From Paenibacillus sinensis (GTDB lineage Bacteria; Bacillota; Bacilli; Paenibacillales; Paenibacillaceae), in NCBI RefSeq assembly GCF_019904155.1, contig NZ_JAHCMB010000046.1:428-64427 (forward strand): a stretch of DNA of 64,000 bases. The letters run 5' to 3'. Positions 16,836-26,182 of this stretch are shown here, piece by piece (position 1 is the stretch's first letter; every line of letters begins with the position of its first letter). The notes beneath the pieces were generated by a model. That model had not been told where the DNA came from, ran no database searches, and saw nothing but the letters and a program-made list of their open reading frames with translations. A program made the translations under genes and the position numbers.

Positions 16836-18086
16836 ATGAGTCAGCAGCATGAAGAGATTCGGCTGAATACGGTCGAAGAGGCTATTTATGATCTGATGCG
16901 CGGCAAGGTTGTCATCGTAGTGGATGATGAGGACCGCGAGAACGAAGGCGATTTTATTGCATTGGCGGAAAAAGCGACGCCCGACGTGATCAATTTCATG
17001 ATCACTGAGGGACGGGGGCTTGTCTGCCTGCCGATTACGGCGGAGCGGGCTGCGGAGCTCGATCTGAAGCCGATGGTGAACCAGAATACCGATTATCATG
17101 GCACGGCCTTCACGGTGTCGGTCGATTATAAGGATACGACCACGGGAATCTCCGCATATGAGCGGTCGCTGACGGCGAAGGCGATCATGAACCCGGACGC
17201 GAAGCCTGCGGATTTCCGGCGGCCGGGGCATATGTTCCCGCTGATCGCGAAGAAAGGCGGCGTGCTTCGCCGCTCCGGCCATACGGAAGCGGCCGTTGAT
17301 CTGGCCCGGATGTGCGGCGCGTATCCCGCCGCGGTCATCTGCGAGGTCGTGAAGGAGGACGGCACCATGGCCCGGCTCCCCGATCTGCATGAAATCGCGA
17401 AGAAGCATGATCTGAAGCTGATCAGCATTGCGGACATGATTCATTACCGCAATGAGAAGGAGAATCTGGTTACGCGCGAGGTGGCAGTCCGCATGCCTAC
17501 CGACTTCGGGGTGTTCCAGGCGATTGCCTATACGAACGAGGTTGACGACAAGGAGCATGTCGCGCTCGTGAAGGGCGACATCTCCGGAGACGAGCCGGTG
17601 CTCGTCCGCGTGCATTCCGAATGCCTGACCGGTGATGTGTTCCATTCCCACCGCTGCGACTGCGGACCGCAGTTCGAAGCGGCGCTGCGCCAGATTGAGG
17701 AGGCAGGACGGGGAGTTCTGCTCTATATGCGCCAGGAAGGACGCGGCATCGGACTGATCAACAAGCTCCGCGCATACAAGCTGCAAGAGGAAGGGCTTGA
17801 TACCGTGGATGCGAATCTGAAGCTCGGCTTTCCTGCTGACCTTCGCGATTACGGTATCGGGGCGCAGATTCTGAAGGACCTCGGGGTTCGAAGCATTAAT
17901 CTGATGACCAATAACCCGAGAAAGATCAAGGGTCTCGAAGGCTACGGTCTCGAAGTTGTGGAACGTGTCGCGATCCAGATGCCGGAGAACGAAGACAACG
18001 CCAAATACCTGCACACCAAGCAGGCGAAGCTCGGACATCTGCTGAATTTCGACGATCTGGAGCAGAACGAAAGCGCCAAATCTTAA
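16836..18086 (+). CDS. ribBA: bifunctional 3,4-dihydroxy-2-butanone 4-phosphate synthase / GTP cyclohydrolase II
   Basis: The 416-residue protein fuses the DHBP synthase domain (residues about 10-205; [11 protein letters not shown] metal/substrate loop, HTEAAVDL) to GTP cyclohydrolase II (about 210-410; zinc Cys residues in [17 protein letters not shown], and RQEGRGIGL). Both feed riboflavin synthesis. The ATG 7 bases after GGAGGG is preferred over one that abuts it. Third gene of the riboswitch operon; called ribA in B. subtilis. Confidence 0.96.
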   Translation: MSQQHEEIRLNTVEEAIYDLMRGKVVIVVDDEDRENEGDFIALAEKATPDVINFMITEGRGLVCLPITAERAAELDLKPMVNQNTDYHGTAFTVSVDYKDTTTGISAYERSLTAKAIMNPDAKPADFRRPGHMFPLIAKKGGVLRRSGHTEAAVDLARMCGAYPAAVICEVVKEDGTMARLPDLHEIAKKHDLKLISIADMIHYRNEKENLVTREVAVRMPTDFGVFQAIAYTNEVDDKEHVALVKGDISGDEPVLVRVHSECLTGDVFHSHRCDCGPQFEAALRQIEEAGRGVLLYMRQEGRGIGLINKLRAYKLQEEGLDTVDANLKLGFPADLRDYGIGAQILKDLGVRSINLMTNNPRKIKGLEGYGLEVVERVAIQMPENEDNAKYLHTKQAKLGHLLNFDDLEQNESAKS

Positions 18087-18117
18087 TACTACCATTTTAA
18101 TAAGGAAAGGGTTGTGG

Positions 18118-18588
18118 ATGAGCATGCCGCATATCTATGAAGGACATTTAGTATCGGAAGGTTTGAAGTACGGAATCGTCGTTGGACGTTTCAATGAATT
18201 TATTACGAGCAAGCTGCTGACGGGCGCGCTGGACGCATTCAAGCGTCATGGTGTGAAGGATGATGAAGTTTCCGTCGCTTGGGTCCCGGGTGTATTCGAA
18301 ATTCCGCTGATCGCCCAGAAGATGGCCGAGAGCGGCAAGTATGACGCCGTCGTAACCCTGGGAACCGTTATCCGGGGCTCCACGACCCACTACGACTATG
18401 TGTGCAACGAAGTGTCCAAGGGAGTCGCCGCCATCAATCTGAAGACAGGCGTTCCGACGATCTTCGGGGTATTGACAACCGAGAACATTGAACAGGCCAT
18501 TGAACGCGCAGGCACCAAAGCCGGCAACAAGGGCTGGGATGCGGCGGTATCCGCAATCGAAATGGCAAATTTGAGCAAATTAATCTAG
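18118..18588 (+). CDS. ribH: 6,7-dimethyl-8-ribityllumazine synthase
   Basis: The 156-residue protein is a lumazine synthase: [12 protein letters not shown] at the start, [10 protein letters not shown] for ring binding, [17 protein letters not shown] with the catalytic His region, and [12 protein letters not shown] near the end. It condenses the ribD product with the ribBA product and typically forms 60-mer capsids housing RibE. AAGGAAAGGG precedes the ATG by 6 bases. Last gene of the operon, before a terminator. Confidence 0.96.
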   Translation: MSMPHIYEGHLVSEGLKYGIVVGRFNEFITSKLLTGALDAFKRHGVKDDEVSVAWVPGVFEIPLIAQKMAESGKYDAVVTLGTVIRGSTTHYDYVCNEVSKGVAAINLKTGVPTIFGVLTTENIEQAIERAGTKAGNKGWDAAVSAIEMANLSKLI

Positions 18589-18690
18589 GTCTCCTGAGAA
18601 AAGCGAATCCCGCTATTGACGAATGCGTTCCAATCGTGCTTATTTATATGTAGGGAAACGAATCTCATTCGAGCGTAACTACCTTATGTG

Positions 18691-18727
18691 GCGTCCGGTT
18701 TCCGGGCGCTGCATTTTGCTTTTTTTC
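18691..18727 (+). terminator. terminator of the rib operon
   Basis: GCGTCCGG and CCGGGCGC pair around a three-base loop with one wobble, followed by a T-rich tract. Confidence 0.65.
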
Positions 18728-18762
18728 GATACCATTATAGACACTTAGCGGGAGGTTGCCTC

Positions 18763-19554
18763 GTGACTGTATTGTACAAGCTGGAAACGTTTGAGGGCCC
18801 GCTGGATTTATTGCTGCATTTGATCGACAAGGCGGAAATCGACATCCAGGACATTCCGGTCAGCGAGATCACCGAGCAGTATATGGAGTACCTTCAGACC
18901 ATGCAGGAGCTGGAGCTGGAAGTAACCAGCGAATTCCTGGTGATGGCCGCGACTCTGCTCTCCATCAAGAGCAAGCTGCTGCTCCCCAAACCGCCGGTCA
19001 TCGAGTTCGAAGATTTCGAGTACTACGATGAAGAAGACTATGACCCTCGTGCGGAGCTCGTCGAGCGGCTGATCGAATACCGCAAAATCAAGAGCATCGC
19101 CTCACAGCTGATGGATATGGAAAGCGAACGATCGCTTATCTTCACGAAGGAGCCGGATGATCTGGCGCCATACGCACCGTCGCAGGAGGATAATCCCATT
19201 AAGGGATTGCATGCCTCCGACCTGATCGCGGCGTTCCGCAAGGCGCTTGGCAAAGCGGCAAGGCGTACCTCGTATGCCCGGGTAACGCGAGATGAAATCT
19301 CGGTCAAGGACCGGATACGCGACGTATCCGAGGCGCTTCGGCGTACCGGGAAAGGCGGAAGACTCCGTTTCTCGTCGCTGCTGAACGACACCATGGCAAG
19401 ACATGAGATCGTGGCGACCTTTCTCGCGATTTTGGAGCTGATGAAGATGAAGGCGATTGTATGCTACCAGGAGAAGCTGTTTGACGACATCGTGATGGAG
19501 TGGAGAGGGGCGGATATCACAGATGGACTACAAGAGTCTGAAATCAATTATTGA
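18763..19554 (+). CDS. scpA: segregation and condensation protein A
   Basis: The 263-residue kleisin of the SMC-ScpAB condensin bridges the SMC heads and acts in chromosome organisation. It starts YKLETFEGPLDLLLHLIDK, the family signature, and ends with a winged-helix segment (RHEIVATFLAILELMKMKAI). The GTG start follows GGGAGGTTGCC; frame extension upstream would cross the rib terminator. It overlaps scpB by 32 bases, implying coupled translation. Gene order with scpB matches B. subtilis. Confidence 0.96.
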   Translation: MTVLYKLETFEGPLDLLLHLIDKAEIDIQDIPVSEITEQYMEYLQTMQELELEVTSEFLVMAATLLSIKSKLLLPKPPVIEFEDFEYYDEEDYDPRAELVERLIEYRKIKSIASQLMDMESERSLIFTKEPDDLAPYAPSQEDNPIKGLHASDLIAAFRKALGKAARRTSYARVTRDEISVKDRIRDVSEALRRTGKGGRLRFSSLLNDTMARHEIVATFLAILELMKMKAIVCYQEKLFDDIVMEWRGADITDGLQESEINY

Positions 19555-20128
19555 GGGTCTGCTGTTTCTGGCTGGCGAAGAAGGGCTGTCAGTCCGGCAG
19601 ATCGCCGATATAACCGAGCAGCGGCCTGATCTGGCAGGCGAAGCGTTGGAGGAGCTCAGAAGCGATCTTGCGAACCAGCACCGCGGTCTTCAGGTCGTGC
19701 AGATCGCCGGCAATTACCGGCTTGCGACCCTGCCGGAGCATGCGCACTATTTCGAGCGGCTTGCTTACTCGCCGTCGCGGGCTTCTCTGTCTCAGGCCGC
19801 TCTTGAAACGCTGTCAATTGTCGCTTATCGCCAGCCGATTACCCGTGTGGAAATCGAAGAGATTCGCGGTGTCAAGGCGGAGCGGGCTCTCCAGACGCTG
19901 GTTAACAAGGACCTGATTCAAGAGGTTGGGCGGGCTGAAGCGATCGGGCGGCCCATTTTGTACGGCACGACGAAGTCTTTTCTGGAGACCTTTGGTCTCG
20001 CCAGCCTGAAGGAATTGCCGGAGCCGTCTGCATCCGATGTGAGCGACAATCTGGAGGAAGAGACGCAGCTGCTCTTCAATAAGCTGGATGCCCAGCAGAT
20101 GACGCTGGATGAAGTGGAGCAGTCCTGA
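19523..20128 (+). CDS. scpB: segregation and condensation protein B
   Basis: The 201-residue partner of ScpA has two winged-helix domains (SIIEGLLFLAGEEGLS; LSQAALETLSIVAYRQPITRVEIEEIRGV) and dimerises to bind the kleisin centre. The ATG follows GAGAGGGGCGG inside the end of scpA. Length is normal. The acidic C-terminal tail (EEETQLLFNKLD) is typical. Confidence 0.96.
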   Translation: MDYKSLKSIIEGLLFLAGEEGLSVRQIADITEQRPDLAGEALEELRSDLANQHRGLQVVQIAGNYRLATLPEHAHYFERLAYSPSRASLSQAALETLSIVAYRQPITRVEIEEIRGVKAERALQTLVNKDLIQEVGRAEAIGRPILYGTTKSFLETFGLASLKELPEPSASDVSDNLEEETQLLFNKLDAQQMTLDEVEQS

Positions 20129-20151
20129 CAAACGGGAAACCGATTACTGTA

Positions 20152-20175
20152 ATCACCAAATCACCAAATCACCAA
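20152..20175 (+). repeat. triplicated 8-bp tandem repeat
   Basis: ATCACCAA occurs three times head to tail, followed by looser AGAACC repeats, in the 265-base gap between scpB and the DUF2953 gene. It looks like replication slippage. Nothing else is recognised in the gap. Confidence 0.6.
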
Positions 20176-20393
20176 ATAAATAAAGAACCAAAGAACCGCA
20201 GAACCAACCCGTAGGCGTACATGACGAATGCTGTGGACTTCAAGAGGCACTGTCCAGTCAAGCGCCGAGCCGAATTCCATGCTTTCAGCCTTGAAGACGC
20301 AAGGGGTGGCTGCGGTTTTTCGAATTTTCCCAGCTCAAGTTTGCCATACTAATCCAAGTGATCCTATTTTTTAGATGGCTTGGGGGTTAATCC

Positions 20394-21116
20394 GTGAAAC
20401 TCTGGCTGCTGATTATCATTGCGCTGCTGCTGGCCGCTTTAGCGCTGGCGCTCTGTTCGCGCATTCACTTTGCCTTGAAGATCAAGAAGCGGGGATCGGA
20501 CGAACGGCTTGAGTTTACGGTTACCGCCCTTTACGGTTTGGTGAAATACCATTATACCGTTCCGCATTTCATATTCGAGGGCATTCGGTGCGGCCTGAAC
20601 ATAAAACTGGAGAAGAACGGCATCTCTCCTTCCGTCTCGGCACAGGACAAGGAGCGGAACATCGACAGGAAAGATGTCAGCGAATGGATGGAATTCGGGC
20701 AAAGGGCTCTTGCCGCTACGCGCGGACTCAAACCATGGACCTCCGATACTCTGGCTCATGTGAAGATCACCAGACTCCACTGGTCCACTGATTTCTCCCT
20801 CGGGGACGCTGCGGGAACGGCTACTGCGGCTGGAGCGCTTTGGGCTTTGAAATGGTGGCTCATCGGCCGGATTTCGCAGTCGATTCGCCTGAAGGACAAG
20901 CCTAGACTCTTTGTTGTTCCGCGGTTCGTCGATCAAATCTGCTACATGACCGATGTGGACTGCGCCGGAGAGTTATCCGCCGGCTATGCCGTGTACGCCG
21001 GTTTTCGGCTTGCGCTTCGCGTCATCCGGGAGGACGAAGGGGTGCGGCAATGGCGGGAGCTTCTCAAGATCGCTCGCAGAGGGAACTGGTCCAAGGAACT
21101 GAAAGGGCAGCACTAG
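20394..21116 (+). CDS. DUF2953 domain-containing membrane protein (YtfI-like)
   Basis: The 240-residue protein starts with one membrane helix (LWLLIIIALLLAALALAL) followed by a domain matching DUF2953: YGLVKYHYTVPHF, then WSTDFSLGDAAGTATAAGALWALK. The GTG start follows GGGGGTTAA. In Bacillus ytfI sits next to ytfJ, as here. The function is unknown, and a role linked to sporulation or germination is inferred only from that pairing. Confidence 0.8.
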   Translation: MKLWLLIIIALLLAALALALCSRIHFALKIKKRGSDERLEFTVTALYGLVKYHYTVPHFIFEGIRCGLNIKLEKNGISPSVSAQDKERNIDRKDVSEWMEFGQRALAATRGLKPWTSDTLAHVKITRLHWSTDFSLGDAAGTATAAGALWALKWWLIGRISQSIRLKDKPRLFVVPRFVDQICYMTDVDCAGELSAGYAVYAGFRLALRVIREDEGVRQWRELLKIARRGNWSKELKGQH

Positions 21117-21225
21117 GCAGCTGTAGGAACTCTTCAATCGGATGGCGAGGCGTTTTTTGATGTTATCGACAGTAAAGCTTTGTATATTTCGGGCATTCGC
21201 AACACCTGAATAGGCTCCGGTGCTA

Positions 21226-21251
21226 AAGCTCCCCTATGTGGGGCTTTTTTG
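21226..21251 (+). terminator. intrinsic terminator
   Basis: AAGCTCCCC and GGGGCTT pair around TATGT and are followed by six T residues, between the DUF2953 gene and gerW. Confidence 0.75.
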
Positions 21252-21338
21252 CTATTGCCGGTTACATACTCATCATCACTTTGGAGAGACTAAAGCTCAG
21301 ACAGCTCAATATCAAATTGAATAATTGGAGGGAATAAT

Positions 21339-21842
21339 ATGTCTGAGCATCCCATTCAGGGTCTGATGCAGACCGCGATGGAGAACATCAAGGGCATGGT
21401 GGACGTGAATACGATTGTCGGCGAACCGGTTGAGACCAAGGATGGCAGCATCATCCTGCCGATCAGCAAGGTCGCATTCGGCTTTGCGGCCGGCGGCAGC
21501 GATTTTCATGTGGAGGATGACGAGAAGCCTGTTCAGGGCCAAAATGGCGGCGTGAAAATGCTTCCGTTCGGCGGCGGCAGCGGCGGCGGCGTCTCAATCC
21601 GTCCAATCGCCTTCTTGGTTGTAGGCCGGGAGGGTGTGCATATCGTGCCGCTGGACAACCAGACTCATATCTTCGAGAAAATCATCGATGCGACTCCGGG
21701 TCTCATCGACAAGATTCAGACGATGTTCCAAAGCAACGGAATCCATACAGGAACCGTAGCGGGGGCACCATACACTCCGCCTATCCCCGCCGCACCCGTG
21801 ACTGAACCGGGCGATGTTTACTCGTCATCTAGACCGCTGTAA
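21339..21842 (+). CDS. ytfJ: GerW-family sporulation protein
   Basis: The 167-residue protein matches the GerW/YtfJ family: HPIQGLMQTAMENIKGMVDVNTIVGEPVE at the start, GFAAGGSDF, a glycine-rich stretch (FGGGSGGGVSIRP), and a hydrophobic core (AFLVVGREGVHIVPL). In B. subtilis the homologue is made in the forespore and needed for normal germination. The C-terminal tail is Pro/Ala-rich. GGAGGG lies before the ATG. Confidence 0.9.
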   Translation: MSEHPIQGLMQTAMENIKGMVDVNTIVGEPVETKDGSIILPISKVAFGFAAGGSDFHVEDDEKPVQGQNGGVKMLPFGGGSGGGVSIRPIAFLVVGREGVHIVPLDNQTHIFEKIIDATPGLIDKIQTMFQSNGIHTGTVAGAPYTPPIPAAPVTEPGDVYSSSRPL

Positions 21843-21910
21843 GCGAGTTTCCAAGCGCCTAACCATCGAGCAGGGTTGATGAGACAATGGCTCTCACATA
21901 TGCAGAATAA

Positions 21911-21957
21911 GAAGGGTCTGTCCGATGGCTGATGCTGTTGCGACAGACCCTTTTTTT
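21911..21957 (+). terminator. terminator after ytfJ
   Basis: AAGGGTCTGTC and GACAGACCCTT form an 11-bp perfect stem followed by seven T residues. Confidence 0.85.
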
Positions 21958-21987
21958 CAAAATAATGGGTACTTACGTCCTTCGTTT

Positions 21988-23466
21988 CTAGTCAGATCCG
22001 GAGATGATGAGTTCGATCTCATCCCCGCTCTCCGCAACGGACACTGAATTTCCGAAGGCCTCCGCAACAAATGACAAGGGCACCAGTGCCTTTCCACCCA
22101 GAAGAAGCGGAGCGGACTTTAGCTCACGAACAGTACCGTTAACTATGGCAGTCTTGCTGCCGATCCTGAATTGAACAGAATGGCTTCCTGTGGAAAGAGC
22201 TGCCGTTCGTGTATCCGCATCCCAAACCACATCCGCTCCGATCTTCGCTCCCGCCTCCTTGGCCGAAATCCACAGCTCATTCTGCTGCATATATCGGCAG
22301 GAATAGGTGAACGGCTTGCCATTCCAGAGAACATGGAAGCTCTTGACATTGCCTTCAGCATCAACGGCGGCTGATTTGGCCTGATTATCCAACAGCTCAT
22401 TAAGGGCATCGACGTTCAGGTCCGTCACCCGGTAGGCAGGATCATCTCGTCCGATTGCCTCGGCAATCGACTGATTGAGCTTGCCGCTGTGATGGCTCAA
22501 ATCCTTGTACAAATCCAGGTTGAAGGTCCAGTCTTGAGCGGTCTGGAAGTCGTACAGCCTGACGTTGGAGTAAGTCTTGAACTGCTCGTACATCCATTTG
22601 CGCATGATAAGCTGATTCGCGAACCTTTCGGGGTTCCCGGCATACCATGCGGTCTGCCGCATAATGCTGTAGGGCGGATAATAGAACATGAATTTCACAT
22701 CGGGATAGTCTTTTACCAAAGGCAAGATGTAGGTATTAAAGTGCTCCTTCAGTTCGTCCACGTTCTCTTCATTTAGACCGAAATACTGTTCTGTCTCTCC
22801 GGCTTTGAGAAAAGATTTCGCTACAAGCTCTCTCCCGTAGGTTACTTTGCTGTCCCAATTATTTAGATGCTCCAGATCGGGACCCGATTCGCCGGCAAGC
22901 ATGGCCTTGAGACTACTGCCGAACTGCTTGTACACCGAATAGTTGAACCAATAACGGTAATCGGTCCACAGCTTGCCGTCATACAGATAATCAGGGAAAT
23001 CGCTGTCCGCACCCGATGACAGCTTCAGGGAGAAATAGTCCAATCCCCACAGCACCTGCTTGACCTTCCCGGTCCGAAGCGCCAAGGCGGCCATCTTGTA
23101 ATGCTCGTCGACGGTCGAACCCTCCATAGACAGCTTTAACACGGTTCCGCCGAGCGCTTGACCCGTTTCGGAAGGGAGAAAATTTTCAGTCATGGAAGTA
23201 CCGATGATAATCGTATCGTAATCATAGTGTAACGCCAGCCCCGGATTCTGATAGCGCTCCTGCTCCGACAGCAGCGGCACATACCAGGATGGGCGATGAT
23301 AGAACTGCAGCGGATCGATAACTGCGGTGATCAAGGCGGCGCCAGCTGCAAACAGCATAAAGAAGACGACGAAGTAACCCATGGCTGACTTCGACCGTCT
23401 TCGAGGAATGGACCGCTGTAGCGGCGTCGGCGTGCTGAAACGGGATCGGACAGGTACTAATCGCAT
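21988..23466 (-). CDS. AlgJ/AlgX-like SGNH acyltransferase with C-terminal copper amine oxidase-like stalk domain
   Basis: The 492-residue protein has an N-terminal membrane anchor (residues about 22-44) and an extracytoplasmic SGNH-like region: the nucleophile motif in IIIGTSMTENF and the D-x2-H pair in YKDLSHHSGK. The last about 90 residues match the copper amine oxidase N-terminal-like domain common in Paenibacillus surface proteins (LWISAKEAGAKIGADVVWD, KALVPLSFVAEAFG). It should complete O-acetyl transfer onto an envelope polysaccharide with the adjacent AlgI-like MBOAT. The ATG follows GGAGG by 7 bases, 26 bases after the algI stop. Confidence 0.82.
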   Translation of the reverse strand: MRLVPVRSRFSTPTPLQRSIPRRRSKSAMGYFVVFFMLFAAGAALITAVIDPLQFYHRPSWYVPLLSEQERYQNPGLALHYDYDTIIIGTSMTENFLPSETGQALGGTVLKLSMEGSTVDEHYKMAALALRTGKVKQVLWGLDYFSLKLSSGADSDFPDYLYDGKLWTDYRYWFNYSVYKQFGSSLKAMLAGESGPDLEHLNNWDSKVTYGRELVAKSFLKAGETEQYFGLNEENVDELKEHFNTYILPLVKDYPDVKFMFYYPPYSIMRQTAWYAGNPERFANQLIMRKWMYEQFKTYSNVRLYDFQTAQDWTFNLDLYKDLSHHSGKLNQSIAEAIGRDDPAYRVTDLNVDALNELLDNQAKSAAVDAEGNVKSFHVLWNGKPFTYSCRYMQQNELWISAKEAGAKIGADVVWDADTRTAALSTGSHSVQFRIGSKTAIVNGTVRELKSAPLLLGGKALVPLSFVAEAFGNSVSVAESGDEIELIISGSD

Positions 23467-23492
23467 ACTTGAACCTCCATTGGAATTATTGT

Positions 23493-24875
23493 CTAGAAGT
23501 TGAAATACAGGAACACGGAAATCCGGCTGAAGAACATCAGCGAGACGATCATCAGGACTGCCATAACGACCGCGCTTCCCGGCCCCGGTCTCAAATTCCT
23601 GAGCTTCTCCGCTTGCAGAGGATGACGGAGTGTAACATACAGCAGTATGGCAATCAGCACGATGCCTCCAAGAAGCTCGGGAAGAGACTTTATCCCGGAG
23701 CCGGAGAACCCGGCCATTCCCTTGAGGAGCCGTATCGCTGTGTCCTGAGTTTCGGCCCGGAAGAAGACCCAGGTTATATTGAGAAAGCCGAAGGTCAGAA
23801 GCCAGGCCAGCCGGCGCGGAAGAGGAAAGCCCCATCTCTTCCAGACCCGTTCCGCTGCCTGGGCTGCGCCGTGAAGAAGACCCCACAGAATAAACATCCA
23901 GCCAGCCCCGTGCCAGATCCCCCCGATCAGGAAGGTCAGCATCACATTGAACAGTGCTCTTGTGAATCCTTTGCGGCTGCCTCCGAGCGGAATGTAGATG
24001 TAATCCCGAAGAAATCGGCTGAGTGTCATATGCCAGCGCCGCCAGAAATCCTGAACGCCCACAGCAAGGTACGGGGCGCTAAAGTTCTCCGGCAGCCTGA
24101 TATTGAACAGGAGCGCGGCTCCGATCGCCATATCGGTGTATCCGCTGAAATCGAAATAGAGTTGAAGTGTGTAAGCCAGAGCGGCAACCCAGGAATCGAG
24201 AAAGCCGGACGCTGAAGCGAATCCGCTGTTGGCATAGACGGCCAGGGAGTCTGCCAGCACCATTTTCTTGGCAAGACCGATTGCGAAGCGAAGGCTTCCC
24301 TCATGGATATGTTTCCAGTTCCAAACCTTGTTTCTCAGCCTGTCGAACTGGGGAATCATCTCCTTATGGTGCAGAATTGGACCTGATATCAGATGGGGGA
24401 AGAAGGTCACAAACAGCACATAGTTAACGATGCTGTACTCGCTGGTTTCACTTCGGTAGGCATCGACCAGATAGGCGATCTGGGTAAAGGTGAAGAAGCT
24501 GATGCCGAGCGGAAGCGCGAGACCTGGCAAAGGGAAGGATTGACCGGTCAGATGATTCCAGTTCACGATGGCGAAGTCTGCGTATTTAAACAATCCAAGC
24601 GCCAGCAGATTCACAATCAGCCCCAGACCGAGCATGCACTTCCTTCCATTTCCGCTGGGGAAGGCTCGCAGAGCGCGTCCCAGCATGAAATTGAAAGCGA
24701 TGGACAGAAGCAGCAGCGGCACGAATTTCACATTCCACCAGCCGTAGAAGATCAGTGAAGCAAGGGCAAGCCAGCCTTTGGCTCCCTGAAACAGCCGGTA
24801 ATGATTCAGCAGGGCATAGACCGCCAGCACAATCGGAAGGAAGGCGAAGATGAACAGATAGGAATTAAAGAGCAT
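23493..24875 (-). CDS. AlgI-like MBOAT O-acyltransferase
   Basis: The 460-residue polytopic membrane protein belongs to the MBOAT family: starts MLFNSYLFIFAFLPIVL, contains YFDFSGYTDMAIG, DFWRRWHMTLSRFLRDYIYIPLGG and the catalytic His in GGIWHGAGW. Members pass an acyl group across the membrane to an SGNH partner, here the next gene. The acceptor polysaccharide is unknown. GAGG precedes the ATG. Spacing of 26 bases indicates one operon with the downstream gene. Confidence 0.92.
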   Translation of the reverse strand: MLFNSYLFIFAFLPIVLAVYALLNHYRLFQGAKGWLALASLIFYGWWNVKFVPLLLLSIAFNFMLGRALRAFPSGNGRKCMLGLGLIVNLLALGLFKYADFAIVNWNHLTGQSFPLPGLALPLGISFFTFTQIAYLVDAYRSETSEYSIVNYVLFVTFFPHLISGPILHHKEMIPQFDRLRNKVWNWKHIHEGSLRFAIGLAKKMVLADSLAVYANSGFASASGFLDSWVAALAYTLQLYFDFSGYTDMAIGAALLFNIRLPENFSAPYLAVGVQDFWRRWHMTLSRFLRDYIYIPLGGSRKGFTRALFNVMLTFLIGGIWHGAGWMFILWGLLHGAAQAAERVWKRWGFPLPRRLAWLLTFGFLNITWVFFRAETQDTAIRLLKGMAGFSGSGIKSLPELLGGIVLIAILLYVTLRHPLQAEKLRNLRPGPGSAVVMAVLMIVSLMFFSRISVFLYFNF

Positions 24876-25008
24876 AAGCGAACCTCGCTTTACGGAAATG
24901 ATGGGAACGAGTTCTAGGGTAAAGGATAAATCTTAACGGCTTCGCGATGAATTTCTTATTTTTTTCTAAAGGAAGCTGAAAGTTGCCTGAATGGTAGCTG
25001 GGAAAAGA

Positions 25009-25034
25009 CAAAAAAAGGACGGCCGCAGCCGTCC
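25009..25034 (-). terminator. terminator of the VanRS-like operon
   Basis: GGACGGC and GCCGTCC pair on the reverse strand and are followed by seven T residues, 20 bases after the kinase stop. Confidence 0.85.
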
Positions 25035-25054
25035 ATAGATCCGGATTATTCATT

Positions 25055-26182
25055 TCATAAAGTCTCCGCTTCTGTATTCGTATTTGCCAGTGGGAATACG
25101 GTTTCGAATTCGGTCCGTTTCTCCGAGCTTCTTGCTTGGATGTATCCGCCGTGAAGCTCCGCAATCGATTTGGCAATCGCCAGGCCGAGGCCGCTGCCCC
25201 CGGTCTGCCGGGAACGGGATTTGTCCACACGGTAGAAGCGCTGAAAGAGATAGGGAAGATCCTGCGGCGGAATCGGCTTGCCGTAGTTGGCGCATACCGC
25301 TACCGCGCTGGAATCGCGCATGAAGACCGAAATATCCAGCTTCTTTCCCTCATAGCCGTATCTTGTCGCGTTGGTGAACAAATTCTCATAAAGACGCACC
25401 AGTTCGGCGGGGTCTCCTTCTATGATTACCGGTTCCGGACCGGTATGAATCTCATAAGTCATTCCGGAGCCCTCCAGAACCGGAACGAATTCTTCGGCAA
25501 GCTGCTCCAGCAGCTTCCTCAGATCAAGCGGTTCCCGCCTGAGCGGAAGCCCTCCGGTAACGCGCGTGTATTCGAACAGGTCGTCAATAAGCTTCTTCAG
25601 CGTAAGCGACTTCCCGTAAGCAATCCCGATATAATGCCGGAGTTCAATCTCATCCCGGTATTTGTCGTTCTCCATATATTCGAGAAATCCGATCACTGAA
25701 GTCAGCGGTGTCCGGAGATCGTGGGAGACACCGGTAATCAGATCGGCTTTGGTCTTTGCCGCTGCCTTCTCCTCCTGTATCGAATGCTGAAGCCGGTCGG
25801 CCATAGCATTAAGGTTCAACGCGAGAGTACCGAGTTCGTCCTCCGACTTCACAGGAACGCGCGCTGTCAAATCGCCGTCCGCGATGGCCTGCATGGTGTC
25901 CCCGAGCCTGCGGAGATAAGCGAATGTTCCGCCCGACAGCCTCAGAAAGAACAGCGTGTACAGCGGAATTCCGGCAATCAGCAGCAGGGGAGCCGAGCCG
26001 ATATGGTTTGCCGTCCAGCGGATCAGTGTGGCTCCCCAGAAGGAGCGGGACGGATTCATCCACACCAGCAGGCCTGCGGCGAAGTAGAGGACACCCAGAA
26101 TGAGCCCGGTCGACAGCAGGGCGGCCAGGCTGTACAGAATCATTTTCCAGGGAAGGGTTCCCGGCAATTTCCGTATCGTCAA
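25055..26182 (-). CDS. VanS-like sensor histidine kinase
   Basis: The 375-residue kinase has two membrane helices (about 15-40 and 62-80) with a short outside loop, a HAMP domain (RRLGDTMQAIADGDLTARVP), the phosphoacceptor His154 in GVSHDLRTPL, and an ATPase domain with N box NLFTNATRYG and G box GGSGLGLAI. It resembles VanS and related Bacillota cell-wall sensors with minimal sensor loops. It overlaps the response regulator gene by 4 bases (ATGA). Confidence 0.9.
   Translation of the reverse strand: MTIRKLPGTLPWKMILYSLAALLSTGLILGVLYFAAGLLVWMNPSRSFWGATLIRWTANHIGSAPLLLIAGIPLYTLFFLRLSGGTFAYLRRLGDTMQAIADGDLTARVPVKSEDELGTLALNLNAMADRLQHSIQEEKAAAKTKADLITGVSHDLRTPLTSVIGFLEYMENDKYRDEIELRHYIGIAYGKSLTLKKLIDDLFEYTRVTGGLPLRREPLDLRKLLEQLAEEFVPVLEGSGMTYEIHTGPEPVIIEGDPAELVRLYENLFTNATRYGYEGKKLDISVFMRDSSAVAVCANYGKPIPPQDLPYLFQRFYRVDKSRSRQTGGSGLGLAIAKSIAELHGGYIQARSSEKRTEFETVFPLANTNTEAETL

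Noticed and set aside
16803-18125. Long open frame on the reverse strand opposite ribBA
   Set aside because: It lies fully antisense to a clear ribBA, has a non-protein-like composition (His/Arg/Gln-rich) and mirrors the codon pattern of the real gene.
20152-20210. Short regularly spaced repeats resembling a CRISPR array
   Set aside because: Units are 6-8 bases, contiguous and without spacers, so they are simple tandem repeats.
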